Assembly (NCBI GenBank): GCA_902494535.1
Contig: CABUTO010000055.1
Coordinates: 1-6,619, forward strand
Direction: 5' to 3'
Origin: an uncultured Collinsella sp.
Lineage (GTDB): Bacteria > Actinomycetota > Coriobacteriia > Coriobacteriales > Coriobacteriaceae
Length of the DNA: 6,619 bases
Part shown: piece after piece, positions 1 to 6,259 of the stretch
Layout of the letters: each line of letters starts with the position of its first letter
Numbering within the stretch: the stretch's first letter is position 1
The notes under the pieces: model-generated
What the model was told of the DNA's origin: nothing
Databases searched by the model: none
The model's input: the letters and a program-made list of their open reading frames with translations, nothing else
Program-made: the position numbers and the translations under genes

Positions 1-1
1 C

Positions 2-15
2 CCGGCCCCCGCCGG
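2..15 (-). terminator. Short GC-rich hairpin after asd (edge of window)
   Basis: CCGGC (2-6) can pair with GCCGG (11-15) across a four-base C loop, starting about 11 nt beyond the asd stop codon on the minus strand. It could be the stem of the asd terminator. The downstream T-tract, if there is one, lies outside the window, so this stays tentative. Confidence 0.25.
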
Positions 16-25
16 ACAGGTCAAC

Positions 26-1051
26 CTACTCGCAGAGCAGCTTGGCGATCTGGACGGCGTTGGTTGCCGCGCCCTTACGGATTTGGTCACCGCAGCACCA
101 GAAGGTGATACCGCGCGCGGCCTCGGGGTTCGAGATGTCGCGACGCACGCGGCCGACCCAAATCAGGTCTTGGTCGGACGTATCCATCGGCATGGGGAAG
201 CGGTCGTGCGCATCCTCGGCAGCCATATCGTCAACCAGCTTGACGCCGGGAGCGGCAGCCAGCGCAGCACGGGCCTCGTCAACCGTAATGTCACGCTCGA
301 ACTCGAGCGTGATGCTCTCGGAGTGCGAACGCAGCACGGGCACGCGCACGCAGGTGCAGTTCACGCGCAGCTCGGGCAGATGCATAATCTTGCGGCCCTC
401 GTTTTGTAGCTTCATCTCCTCGGAGGTAAAGCCCTCCTCCTTGACGCCGCCAATCTGCGGAATCAGGTTGCTCGCCAGCTGAGCGGCAAACGCGCGCGGC
501 TCGGGAATCTCCTCGCCACGGCCCAGGGCGGCCAGCTGAGCCTCGAGCTCGGCCATACCGGGAGCGCCAGCACCCGAAGCCGCTTGGTACGTCGAGACGA
601 TCATGCGCTTCACGCCGGCGAGCTGATGCAGCGGCCACGTGGGAACCAGGCCGATGATGGTCGCGCAGTTGGGATTGGCGATAAGGCCGTGATGCCATTT
701 GATGTCGTCGGCATTGATCTCGGGCACGACCAGCGGCACCTCGGGATCCATGCGGAAGGCATGGCTGTTGTCGACCACGACGGCGCCGCGCTTAACGGCC
801 TCGGGCAGCAGCTCCTTCGCGATGTCGTCGCCGGCGGCGCCAAGCACGATGTCACAGCCCTCAAAGGCCTCGGGACAAGCCTCTTCGATCACGATTTGCT
901 CGCCACGGAACTCGACGGTCTTGCCCGCAGAACGCGCGCTCGCCAGCAGTTTGAGCTTGCCAACCGGGAACTCCTGCTCGTTAAGGCACTCGAGCATCTG
1001 GGTGCCCACGGCTCCCGTCGCGCCCAAAATAGCAACCGTGTACTGTTTCAT
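26..1051 (-). CDS. asd: Aspartate-semialdehyde dehydrogenase
   Basis: This enzyme makes L-aspartate 4-semialdehyde from aspartyl-4-phosphate with NADPH in the cytoplasm, at the branch point to lysine/diaminopimelate, threonine and methionine. The 341-aa protein has the usual family length. The N-terminal nucleotide-binding motif GATGAVG is at residues 10-16, NSHAFR at 95-100, and the active-site cysteine is C129 in NPNCAT. STYQAASGAG lies at 153-162 (Q156), the substrate-binding EEMK at 211-214, and R236 and the probable catalytic H243 are in RVPV...RSHS. The chosen start, MKQYTVAILG, puts the Rossmann motif at its normal depth and follows a GGGGG Shine-Dalgarno at 1056-1060. A longer in-frame start at 1138 would add 29 residues unlike the family and cross the preceding hairpin. 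It lies downstream of lysC on the same strand; the 174-bp gap suggests it may also have its own promoter. Confidence 0.97.
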   Translation of the reverse strand: MKQYTVAILGATGAVGTQMLECLNEQEFPVGKLKLLASARSAGKTVEFRGEQIVIEEACPEAFEGCDIVLGAAGDDIAKELLPEAVKRGAVVVDNSHAFRMDPEVPLVVPEINADDIKWHHGLIANPNCATIIGLVPTWPLHQLAGVKRMIVSTYQAASGAGAPGMAELEAQLAALGRGEEIPEPRAFAAQLASNLIPQIGGVKEEGFTSEEMKLQNEGRKIMHLPELRVNCTCVRVPVLRSHSESITLEFERDITVDEARAALAAAPGVKLVDDMAAEDAHDRFPMPMDTSDQDLIWVGRVRRDISNPEAARGITFWCCGDQIRKGAATNAVQIAKLLCE

Positions 1052-1125
1052 GCTTCCCCCTTTAAAGGTTGTGGCTTTTGCCCGCACGCCGAGCAGGCCG
1101 ATTATTGTTGCCAGTGTATACAAGA

Positions 1126-1152
1126 ACGGGGCGGGCACGAAACCCGCCCCGT
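1126..1152 (-). terminator. Hairpin between lysC and asd
   Basis: A perfect 10-bp inverted repeat (1126-1135 with 1143-1152, ACGGGGCGGG arms) encloses a 7-base loop. On the minus strand it is followed by TCTTGT, a weak T-tract. It lies 73 nt past the lysC stop and 74 nt before the asd start, so it may terminate or attenuate lysC transcription. Alternatively it is just an upstream structure for asd. A TATACA-like element (1116-1121 region, minus strand) directly follows it and could be an asd -10 box, but no good -35 is visible. Confidence 0.5.
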
Positions 1153-1174
1153 CGAAACGAAACCGAAACGAAAC
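1153..1174. repeat. Tandem 11-mer CGAAACGAAAC, two copies
   Basis: Two perfect adjacent copies of CGAAACGAAAC (1153-1163 and 1164-1174), each itself built of CGAAAC-like units. They sit in the lysC-asd gap between the GC-rich hairpin and the GACATGTC palindrome. No function can be assigned; they could be a regulator site or simple slippage. Confidence 0.6.
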
Positions 1175-1184
1175 GCCCCGCCGT

Positions 1185-1212
1185 AGATTTTTGAGACATG
1201 TCCCATAAATCT
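1185..1212. promoter_or_regulatory. 28-bp imperfect palindrome centred on GACATGTC
   Basis: The sequence from 1185 to 1212 reads nearly the same on both strands: outer arms AGATTT/AAATCT and a central perfect GACATGTC (1195-1202), with 24 of 28 positions symmetric. The zero-gap centre suits a dimeric DNA-binding protein better than an RNA hairpin. It begins 14 nt past the lysC stop and lies about 130 nt upstream of asd, so it could be an operator for asd. Regulator unknown. Confidence 0.4.
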
Positions 1213-1225
1213 GCCGGGATGGCAG
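1211..1225 (-). terminator. Short hairpin abutting the lysC stop
   Basis: CTGCC (1211-1215) pairs with GGCAG (1221-1225) across GGGAT, immediately after the lysC stop codon. On the minus strand ATTTAT follows. Five base pairs is a weak stem, so this is at best part of the lysC 3' end. Confidence 0.25.
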
Positions 1226-2614
1226 CTACTTGTGGAGTGCGGCCAGGGCGGGATCGACCGGCGCGGGAGCCTCCAGGTCGGAGACCTTCACAATGCCGTT
1301 CTCATCGGAGAAGGCACGGTAAATGGTCTGAATCGCCAGGTCGAAGTCCTTCTCCTCGACACCGATAATGATGTTGATCTCGTCGCAGCTCTGCGAAATC
1401 ATGCGCACGCTCACGCCAGCCTGGCCAAGCATGCCAAATAGGTGGCCCGAGATACCTGCGCGGCCGCGCAGGTTACGGCCGACAGTCGCGATGAGCGCCA
1501 GGCCCTCGACAACCTCGATCTCGAGCGGCTCGACCTCCTGCTGAATGTCGCTTACAAGCGAGTACAGCGAATCGTGAACGTCCTGCTCCTGCACCACGGC
1601 GCCAAAGCGATCGACACCGGTGGGCATGTGTTCGACGGAAACGTCATAGCGCTCGAAGACCGAAAGCGCGCGGCGCATAAAGCCGACGCGCGGCTTGGTG
1701 CGGTCGCGGGCCACATTGATGGCGACAAAACCGCGCTTGCCGGTCACGCCGGTAATGATGGGCTCTGCCTCACCCTCGTCAGCCGTCTCGCTAATGATGG
1801 TGCCGGGGTCCTGCGGCGCATTGGTGTTCTTGATGACCAGCGGAATACCCGCCTCACGCACAGGGAACACGGCCTCCTCGTGCAGGACGCTTGCGCCCAT
1901 GTACGAAAGCTCGCGCAGCTCCTCGTAGGTAACGCGCGCAATGGGCTGAGCCTCGGGCACAATGCGAGGATCGGCAGAATAGAAACCCGAGACGTCGGTC
2001 CAGTTCTCGTACAGGTCGGCGCCCAGGCACTTGGCCAGGATCGAGCCCGAGATATCGCCGCCGCCTCGATCGAGCAGCTTGATCTGGCCCTCGCGCGTCG
2101 CGCCGTAGAAACCGGGCATAACAAAGCCGCCCTGCTGGCCGTACTCCTGCACCAGCTCGGAGGTGCGATTCATGCTGAGCGTACCGTCGTGATGGAATGC
2201 CACAACCGTCGCGGCGTCCAGGAACGGCAGGTCCAGGTACTCGGCCATCAGGCGAGCGGTGAAGTACTCGCCGCGGCTCACGAGCTCCTCGGTGGAGTAG
2301 CCGCCCGAGCGGGCGCGCTCGGCAAAGGCCGCGAACTCCTCACGGATGGGATAGGTGAGCTCCAGCTCATCAGCGATATCAAAATAGCGCTGGCCAATGT
2401 CCTCGAGAAGCTCCTCACACGACACGTGATACTTAACGTGCGCGTTAACCAGGTAGAGCAGGTCGGTCACCTTGGTGTCGCCCTTAAAACGGCGACCGCA
2501 GGCGGAAACCACCACAAAACGGCGAGCCGGGTCGGCATCGACGATGGCCTTGATCTTCTTGAAGTGTTCGGCGTCGGCGACCGACGAGCCGCCAAACTTG
2601 GCAATCTTAATCAT
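1226..2614 (-). CDS. lysC: Aspartokinase (aspartate kinase, monofunctional, ACT-regulated)
   Basis: It phosphorylates L-aspartate with ATP to 4-phospho-L-aspartate, the committed step of the aspartate family. The 462-aa protein has the kinase motif KFGGSS at residues 6-11, SRGEYF at 113-118, RGGGD at 183-187 where many relatives read RGGSD, and WTDVSGFYSADPR at 205-217. About residues 295-455 form two ACT domains, the usual site of lysine or threonine feedback. Length and N-terminus resemble the single-polypeptide lysine/threonine-sensitive class (E. coli LysC, Bacillus YclM) rather than the alpha/beta internal-start class; there is no fused homoserine dehydrogenase. The start is set by MIKIAKFGG, typical of the family. 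The nearest Shine-Dalgarno-like AGAAAGG (2628-2634) is unusually far, 13 nt away. It is divergent from thrC and followed by asd. Which amino acid inhibits it cannot be read from sequence. Confidence 0.96.
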   Translation of the reverse strand: MIKIAKFGGSSVADAEHFKKIKAIVDADPARRFVVVSACGRRFKGDTKVTDLLYLVNAHVKYHVSCEELLEDIGQRYFDIADELELTYPIREEFAAFAERARSGGYSTEELVSRGEYFTARLMAEYLDLPFLDAATVVAFHHDGTLSMNRTSELVQEYGQQGGFVMPGFYGATREGQIKLLDRGGGDISGSILAKCLGADLYENWTDVSGFYSADPRIVPEAQPIARVTYEELRELSYMGASVLHEEAVFPVREAGIPLVIKNTNAPQDPGTIISETADEGEAEPIITGVTGKRGFVAINVARDRTKPRVGFMRRALSVFERYDVSVEHMPTGVDRFGAVVQEQDVHDSLYSLVSDIQQEVEPLEIEVVEGLALIATVGRNLRGRAGISGHLFGMLGQAGVSVRMISQSCDEINIIIGVEEKDFDLAIQTIYRAFSDENGIVKVSDLEAPAPVDPALAALHK

Positions 2615-2718
2615 GGGCTGGAGGTTACCTTTCTAAAAAGCCTCTGCGAACCTATTTTGCACGCTCTGATACCATGGTTTCACCGATTGGGACCAAGGCA
2701 TCCGAGGAGCAGTGTTAT
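2615..2718. promoter_or_regulatory. Divergent lysC/thrC intergenic region
   Basis: This 104-bp gap must carry promoters for both lysC (leftward) and thrC (rightward). On the minus strand TGGTATCAG (2666-2674) resembles an extended -10, with TTGGTC (2691-2696) 19 bp upstream as a poor -35. On the plus strand TTGCAC (2657-2662) is a possible -35, but no -10 sits at the right distance. Neither is convincing. There is no room for a lysine riboswitch or a T-box leader. Confidence 0.35.
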
Positions 2719-4236
2719 ATGGGAACTTATCATAGTACACGAGGACGCACTTTATCGTGCTCAAGTAAGGTGGCAATCCGCACCGGCATCGCTCCCGACG
2801 GGGGTTTGTTTGTCTCGGACGAGCTCGGCACCCAGCAGGTCGATATCAGCTCGCTTGCAGATAAATCGTACTTTGAAATCGCTCAAGATGTGTTGGGAAT
2901 GTTACTGAATGATTACACGGCCGAAGAAATTTCGGCGTGTGTCGACGAGGCATACCGCGGCACGTTCGCGAGTGAAGAGGTTACGCCGCTCGTCAAACTC
3001 GACGCTGCGCCGGGCGCTGACGCCCCTCAGACCTATGTGATGGAGCTCTTTGGCGGCCCCACAAGCGCCTTCAAGGACGTCGCCCTGCAGATGCTCCCCC
3101 GTCTGATGGCCCGCACTTCCGCCAAGGACGGCGGCGCCGAGCGCATCATGATCGTCACCGCCACGTCGGGCGACACCGGCAAGGCCGCACTCGCCGGTTT
3201 TGCCGACGCGCCGGGCACGGGCATCACCGTCTTTTATCCCGAGGGCAAAGTCAGCCGCGTGCAGAATCTGCAGATGTCCACTCAGGAGGGCGATAACGTC
3301 GCCGTCTGCGGCATCCGCGGCAACTTTGACGACGCCCAGAGCGCCGTCAAGCGCATCTTTGCCGATAAGGAGCTTGCCGAGCGTCTGGAGGCCGCCGGCA
3401 CGGTGCTTTCGAGCGCCAACTCCATCAACGTCGGCCGCCTGGTACCGCAGGTCGTCTACTACTTTGCCGCCTATGCGCAGCTGCTGCGCGCCGGCGCTAT
3501 CGAGGCCGGCGACGCCGTTGAGTTCTGTGTGCCCACCGGCAACTTTGGCGATATCCTGGCCGGCTACTATGCCAAGCGCATGGGTCTGCCCGTCACCAAG
3601 CTCATCGTCGCGAGCGACAAGAACAACGTACTGGCCGACTTCCTGACCACCGGCGTCTACGACCGCAACCGTCCGTTCTTTACGACCATCTCGCCGTCGA
3701 TGGACATCCTTATTAGCTCCAACCTGGAGCGCATGCTGTACTTCCTGTCCGATGGCGACTGCGAGCTCGTTGCCGGCCTTATGGAGCAGCTGGCACAGAC
3801 TGGTCGCTACGAGGTTCCCGCCGACCTGCTGGCAAAGATTCAGAGCATCTTTGGCTGCGGTTGGGCCAGCGAGGACGAGGTCCGCGCTGCCATCAAGAGC
3901 TGCTGGGACGCGAACGGCTACGTAATCGACCCGCACACCGCTTGCGGCTATCACGTCTTCGAAAAGGTCGCTCCCGCCGAGGGCGCCAAGGTCCGCGTGC
4001 TGCTTTCGACCGCCAGCCCCTACAAGTTCCCGCGCGCCTGCTGCGACGCCCTGGGCCTCGACGTTCCCGAGGATGATTTTGAGGCCATGCGTGTACTCGA
4101 GCAGGCCACCAACACGGTCGCCCCGGCACAACTCGCCGAGCTCGAATCCAAACCCGTCCGCTTCGAAGACGTCTGCGACGTAGCCGACATGGCCAACTAC
4201 GTAGAGCAGGCTGCAAAAAAGATAGCTACCAACTAA
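2719..4236 (+). CDS. thrC: Threonine synthase
   Basis: This PLP enzyme converts O-phospho-L-homoserine to L-threonine and phosphate, the last step of threonine synthesis. The 505-aa length matches the long form seen in enteric bacteria and yeast. The N-terminal Y-STRG signature is at residues 4-9. The PLP lysine is K119 in GPTSAFKD, the phosphate-binding loop is TSGDTG (149-154), and SSANSINVGR and PTGNFGD follow. The later ISPSMDILISSNLER segment is also typical. The start was chosen because MGTYHSTRG is the family N-terminus and GAGGAG at 2704-2709 lies 9 nt before it. An in-frame ATG at 2674 would add 15 unsupported residues and lacks a ribosome binding site. It is divergent from lysC and 204 bp ahead of thrB, which makes its substrate. 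Confidence 0.96.
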   Translation: MGTYHSTRGRTLSCSSKVAIRTGIAPDGGLFVSDELGTQQVDISSLADKSYFEIAQDVLGMLLNDYTAEEISACVDEAYRGTFASEEVTPLVKLDAAPGADAPQTYVMELFGGPTSAFKDVALQMLPRLMARTSAKDGGAERIMIVTATSGDTGKAALAGFADAPGTGITVFYPEGKVSRVQNLQMSTQEGDNVAVCGIRGNFDDAQSAVKRIFADKELAERLEAAGTVLSSANSINVGRLVPQVVYYFAAYAQLLRAGAIEAGDAVEFCVPTGNFGDILAGYYAKRMGLPVTKLIVASDKNNVLADFLTTGVYDRNRPFFTTISPSMDILISSNLERMLYFLSDGDCELVAGLMEQLAQTGRYEVPADLLAKIQSIFGCGWASEDEVRAAIKSCWDANGYVIDPHTACGYHVFEKVAPAEGAKVRVLLSTASPYKFPRACCDALGLDVPEDDFEAMRVLEQATNTVAPAQLAELESKPVRFEDVCDVADMANYVEQAAKKIATN

Positions 4237-4248
4237 AACCCCTTATTA

Positions 4249-4279
4249 TGCGCCGGCGAAAGCCGGCGCACCTTCTTTC
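4249..4279 (+). terminator. Hairpin after thrC
   Basis: A perfect 9-bp stem (4249-4257 with 4262-4270, TGCGCCGGC arms) with a GAAA tetraloop starts 12 nt after the thrC stop and is followed by the pyrimidine-rich CCTTCTTTC. It looks like an intrinsic terminator with an imperfect T-tract, so read-through into thrB is possible. Confidence 0.7.
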
Positions 4280-4301
4280 ATCAGATAACCCCCGGGATGA
4301 T

Positions 4302-4338
4302 GACGAACTGACATGCAGGTCTGCCTGTTTAGTTCGTC
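4302..4338 (+). promoter_or_regulatory. Leader hairpin A (alternative pairing 1)
   Basis: GACGAACTGA (4302-4311) pairs with TTAGTTCGTC (4329-4338): 10 bp including one G-U. Inside it CAGG (4316-4319) pairs with CCTG (4324-4327) around a four-base loop. Its 3' strand is shared with the longer structure at 4318-4423, so the two cannot form together. It contains a four-codon reading frame, MMTN (4297-4311), without a convincing ribosome binding site. Confidence 0.5.
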
Positions 4339-4423
4339 GCGAGTTCCGCACGAGCCGGAAAGCACTTAATGTGCTTTCCGAGCGAGCCAGGACTGCCCGA
4401 GCAGCGAACTAAACGGCCAGACC
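4318..4423 (+). promoter_or_regulatory. Long hairpin in thrB 5' leader (alternative pairing 2)
   Basis: Bases 4318-4336 pair with 4405-4423: 18 of 19 positions pair, one of them G-U, with a C-C mismatch at 4324/4417. The 68-nt interior has its own perfect 10-bp stem-loop (4356-4365 with 4371-4380, loop TTAAT) and weaker complementarity on both sides. The outer stem ends 5 nt before the thrB Shine-Dalgarno. No T-tract follows, so it is not an intrinsic terminator. T-box landmarks such as the TGGNACCGCG box are absent. It could be a cis-regulatory leader of thrB, a small RNA, or a dispersed palindromic element that happens to lie here. Confidence 0.55.
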
Positions 4424-4428
4424 CGCCC

Positions 4429-4434
4429 AGGAGG
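4429..4434 (+). promoter_or_regulatory. thrB ribosome binding site
   Basis: A consensus AGGAGG sits 6 nt before the ATG at 4441. It fixes the thrB start against an in-frame ATG at 4369, which lies in the leader hairpin loop and has no such site. Confidence 0.85.
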
Positions 4435-4440
4435 ACCCAC

Positions 4441-5322
4441 ATGATCAAAATCACCGTCCCAGCAACCAGCGCAAACCTAGGCATCGGCTACGACACCCTC
4501 GGCATGGCCGTCAGCCTCTACTCGCACTTCACCTTCGAGCGCGCCGACAAGCTCACCATCACGGGCTGCCCCGAGGAATTCCAAAACGAGAACAACCTGG
4601 TCTACGTTAGCTTTGTCGATGCACTGGCCGCATGGGGCGAGCCGGCCTTCCCCGTCGCCATCGACATTCAGACTGACGTTCCCGTCGCCCGCGGCCTGGG
4701 CTCCAGCTCCACCTGTGTCGTCGCCGGCATTATGGCCGCCGCCGCGCTGACAGGCCACACCGTCGACCGTGCCGAGCTCGTCCGCATTGCCACCGAGGTC
4801 GAGGGCCATCCCGATAACGTCGCCCCCGCTATCCTGGGCGGCGCCGTCTGCTCCTTTACGCCGACCGATTCGCTCCCCCAGTGCCTGCGCTACGAGGTGA
4901 GCGATCGCCTGCGTTTTATTACCGTGATTCCGCCCTACGAGGTGCATACGAGCGAGGCGCGCAAGGTCGTGCCGCAGGAGGTTCCGCTCTCCACCGCCGT
5001 ATGGCAGATGGGCCGCATCGCCGGCATGACGCGCGGTCTTGAGTCCGGCAACCTCGACCTGATTGCCGCCGCCAATGACGACCGCATCCAGGAACCCTAT
5101 CGTCGCCGTCTGATTCCCGACTACAACGCCGTGCGCGACACCTGCCTTAACGGCGGCGCCAAGACCATCTGGATCAGCGGATCGGGCTCGACCCTTATGG
5201 CTGTGACCGACGACACCATCGTGGCAAAGTTCCTGCAGGTCAAACTGCGCGAGCAGTTCCCCAAGTGTGACACGCATATTCTAACGTGCGACACGGAAGG
5301 CGCTCAAATCGAGTACCTGTAG
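4441..5322 (+). CDS. thrB: Homoserine kinase (GHMP family)
   Basis: It phosphorylates L-homoserine with ATP to O-phospho-L-homoserine, the substrate of the neighbouring threonine synthase. The 293-aa protein has the GHMP kinase layout: N-terminal VPATSANLGIGYDTLG (about 6-21), the ATP-binding loop PVARGLGSSS (81-90), EGHPDN (121-126) and the C-terminal glycine motif SGSGST (246-251). Many relatives read SG[SA]GPT at that last site. Length is normal for the family. The start is fixed by the consensus Shine-Dalgarno and by the conserved first motif beginning at residue 6. A structured leader and a terminator-like hairpin separate it from thrC, so its expression may be tuned independently. After its stop comes a long inverted repeat instead of a typical U-tract terminator. 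Confidence 0.96.
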   Translation: MIKITVPATSANLGIGYDTLGMAVSLYSHFTFERADKLTITGCPEEFQNENNLVYVSFVDALAAWGEPAFPVAIDIQTDVPVARGLGSSSTCVVAGIMAAAALTGHTVDRAELVRIATEVEGHPDNVAPAILGGAVCSFTPTDSLPQCLRYEVSDRLRFITVIPPYEVHTSEARKVVPQEVPLSTAVWQMGRIAGMTRGLESGNLDLIAAANDDRIQEPYRRRLIPDYNAVRDTCLNGGAKTIWISGSGSTLMAVTDDTIVAKFLQVKLREQFPKCDTHILTCDTEGAQIEYL

Positions 5323-5345
5323 CGCCCTGCCTCATTGCTCTCACC

Positions 5346-5462
5346 GGCCCCCTTGGGGCTTCCCCTGAAAACGTCCTCGATCATGAATTGCCCCGTCGTG
5401 CGCTTCGCGCGACGGGGCAATTCGATCTGCGGATTGTTTTCAGGGGAAGCCCCAAGGGGGCC
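5346..5462. repeat. 117-nt nested inverted repeat
   Basis: The outer arms are perfect 27-bp reverse complements (5346-5372 and 5436-5462). Nested inside is a second hairpin, 5385-5401 with 5407-5423: 17 bp including one G-U, loop GCTTC. The short linkers between the two stems are partly complementary. The outer arms also contain small self-palindromes (GGGG-CTT-CCCC and GGGG-AAG-CCCC). A transcript would fold into one very stable rod. No T-tract follows, so it is not a standard terminator, and no coding content or transposase is seen. It may protect the thrB 3' end, act as an intergenic repeat of the REP/BIME kind, or be a miniature mobile element. Confidence 0.9.
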
Positions 5463-5541
5463 TGCGCAGCCTCGAAAGGATAATCGCATTCGCTGATTTA
5501 ATCTTGTGCTCCAACGGAGCCACGGACGAGAGGCCTTCGCG

Positions 5542-5570
5542 CTGCGGAATAATTTTGAGGGGAACACCCC
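5542..5570. repeat. Degenerate copy of the inverted-repeat right arm
   Basis: This segment reads CTGCGGA, then an AT run, then GAGGGGAA and CCCC. It matches the order of motifs at 5427-5453 (CTGCGGA, TTGTTTTC, AGGGGAA, GCCCC) in direct orientation with small insertions. It suggests a decayed second copy of part of the element. Short GC motifs could also coincide by chance. Confidence 0.4.
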
Positions 5571-5677
5571 GACCATCCCTGCGTTTACCTTGCTGAGGAT
5601 GTCTACAGGAACCCACGCTTTGAAGGGGCGCCGGGCAGATAGGGGCTTTTTAAGTTACATAATAAACTGTTTATCTA

Positions 5678-5686
5678 TGCTACTAT
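5678..5686 (+). promoter_or_regulatory. Possible extended -10 promoter for the secreted-protein gene
   Basis: TGCTACTAT (TG, one base, then TACTAT) lies in an AT-rich stretch about 34 nt upstream of the likely start codon. No good -35 is visible at the usual spacing, but extended -10 promoters can work without one. Initiation would fall near 5693. Confidence 0.4.
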
Positions 5687-5706
5687 TTAACTAGGCATCG
5701 CAGTAT

Positions 5707-5713
5707 GGAGGTG
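5707..5713 (+). promoter_or_regulatory. Ribosome binding site that decides a GTG start
   Basis: GGAGGTG is followed 6 nt later by GTG at 5720. The in-frame ATG at 5705 overlaps this site and has no Shine-Dalgarno of its own, so GTG is the better start. Confidence 0.65.
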
Positions 5714-5719
5714 GTCAAA

Positions 5720-6235
5720 GTGTTACGCACACTCAAAGCTTCGTTTTTCCTCTCGATACTTTTGATATTACCGATATGTTTCTCGTTTAGCCCTTCGACT
5801 GCTTATGCTGCAGAAAGCGATGCTGTCGCAATTTCTGGCGCAACCCAAGATTTTGATTTAACGAAAGGTCCCGAGCAGTCTCATCAAATCAAGCTTAAGG
5901 ATGGGACCGTTGCAGTAATAGGAATTAAAAAAACCAATGAGCCCAGCCTGATATGGGACAGTTACTACAACAACGCATCTGGAACTTGGACTATCTATTA
6001 CAACAGTCCTTTTATTTACCGCGAATTCAAGATCAAGATAGCGAACTCGCTCATTACCAGCGCTTGGGGACAAAACTATACGACTATCGGCTGTACGGTA
6101 ACTAACGAGTCCTTTATATGGAACTCGAAACAGGCGACATATCGACTCAACTATGAATCGATGGGGATGACGTCCGGTATCGCCGTGTTGCAAGCGACCA
6201 TGGAAGGCAGCACGCTCCACACCTATGCAAACTAG
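5720..6235 (+). CDS. Secreted protein of unknown function (possible DUF5626-like)
   Basis: The 171-aa product begins with a textbook Sec signal peptide: a short basic n-region (R3, K6), a hydrophobic core at residues 9-23, and a probable cleavage site after A30 (AYA|AES). C20 is not in a lipobox, so a lipoprotein is unlikely. The mature part of about 141 aa is rich in Thr, Ser, Tyr, Trp and Asn, has no further membrane span and no LPXTG sorting signal, and reads like alternating beta strands. Motifs such as FDLTKG, GTWTIYY and ITSAW recall small secreted Gram-positive proteins of the DUF5626 type; that link is from memory and unconfirmed. An upstream ATG at 5705 would add five residues. Codons such as TTA, ATA and ATT are commoner than in the neighbouring biosynthetic genes, which suggests accessory or transferred origin. 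The 34-aa membrane protein gene follows after 24 nt. Confidence 0.85.
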   Translation: MLRTLKASFFLSILLILPICFSFSPSTAYAAESDAVAISGATQDFDLTKGPEQSHQIKLKDGTVAVIGIKKTNEPSLIWDSYYNNASGTWTIYYNSPFIYREFKIKIANSLITSAWGQNYTTIGCTVTNESFIWNSKQATYRLNYESMGMTSGIAVLQATMEGSTLHTYAN

Positions 6236-6259
6236 AGTCACATCAATTGAGGAAGTTCA

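Larger units (their letters stand above)
5323..5719. other. 397-bp non-coding stretch after thrB
   Basis: This gap holds the nested inverted repeat (5346-5462), a degenerate relative of its right arm (5542-5570) and, at its right end, an AT-rich promoter-like stretch for the following gene. Open frames crossing it on both strands owe their length to the palindrome and lack ribosome binding sites. Base composition shifts from GC-rich to AT-rich near 5640. Confidence 0.7.

Noticed and set aside
1442..2908. Long plus-strand open frame of 488 codons opposite lysC
   Set aside because: It is antisense to a clear aspartokinase with all family motifs. High GC lowers stop frequency on the opposite strand, and the translation shows no recognisable domain.
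2902..4131. Long minus-strand open frame of 409 codons opposite thrC
   Set aside because: A shadow of the threonine synthase gene; low-complexity Gly/Ala/Val-rich product with no family features.
4237..4440. T-box leader or threonine-peptide attenuator for thrB
   Set aside because: No TGGNACCGCG box, no T-box stem I features, no run of Thr codons and no U-tract terminator before thrB.
4477..5277. Minus-strand open frame of 266 codons opposite thrB
   Set aside because: Antisense to a complete homoserine kinase; Gly/Asp/Val-rich translation typical of shadow frames.
5286..5576. Open frames on both strands across the inverted repeat, sharing a GPLGASPEN-like peptide
   Set aside because: The shared peptide is produced by reading the two palindrome arms. 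Neither frame has a ribosome binding site, and one overlaps the thrB 3' end.
5506..5694. 62-codon plus-strand frame before the secreted-protein gene
   Set aside because: GTG start without Shine-Dalgarno; it runs through the promoter-like AT-rich stretch and has no recognisable content.
5720..5809. Lipoprotein signal peptide (C20)
   Set aside because: Residues before C20 (ILPI) do not fit a lipobox, and a clean AYA|A signal peptidase I site follows.
5858..6241. Minus-strand frame of 127 codons opposite the secreted-protein gene
   Set aside because: The plus-strand frame has a signal peptide and a good ribosome binding site; the antisense product has neither.
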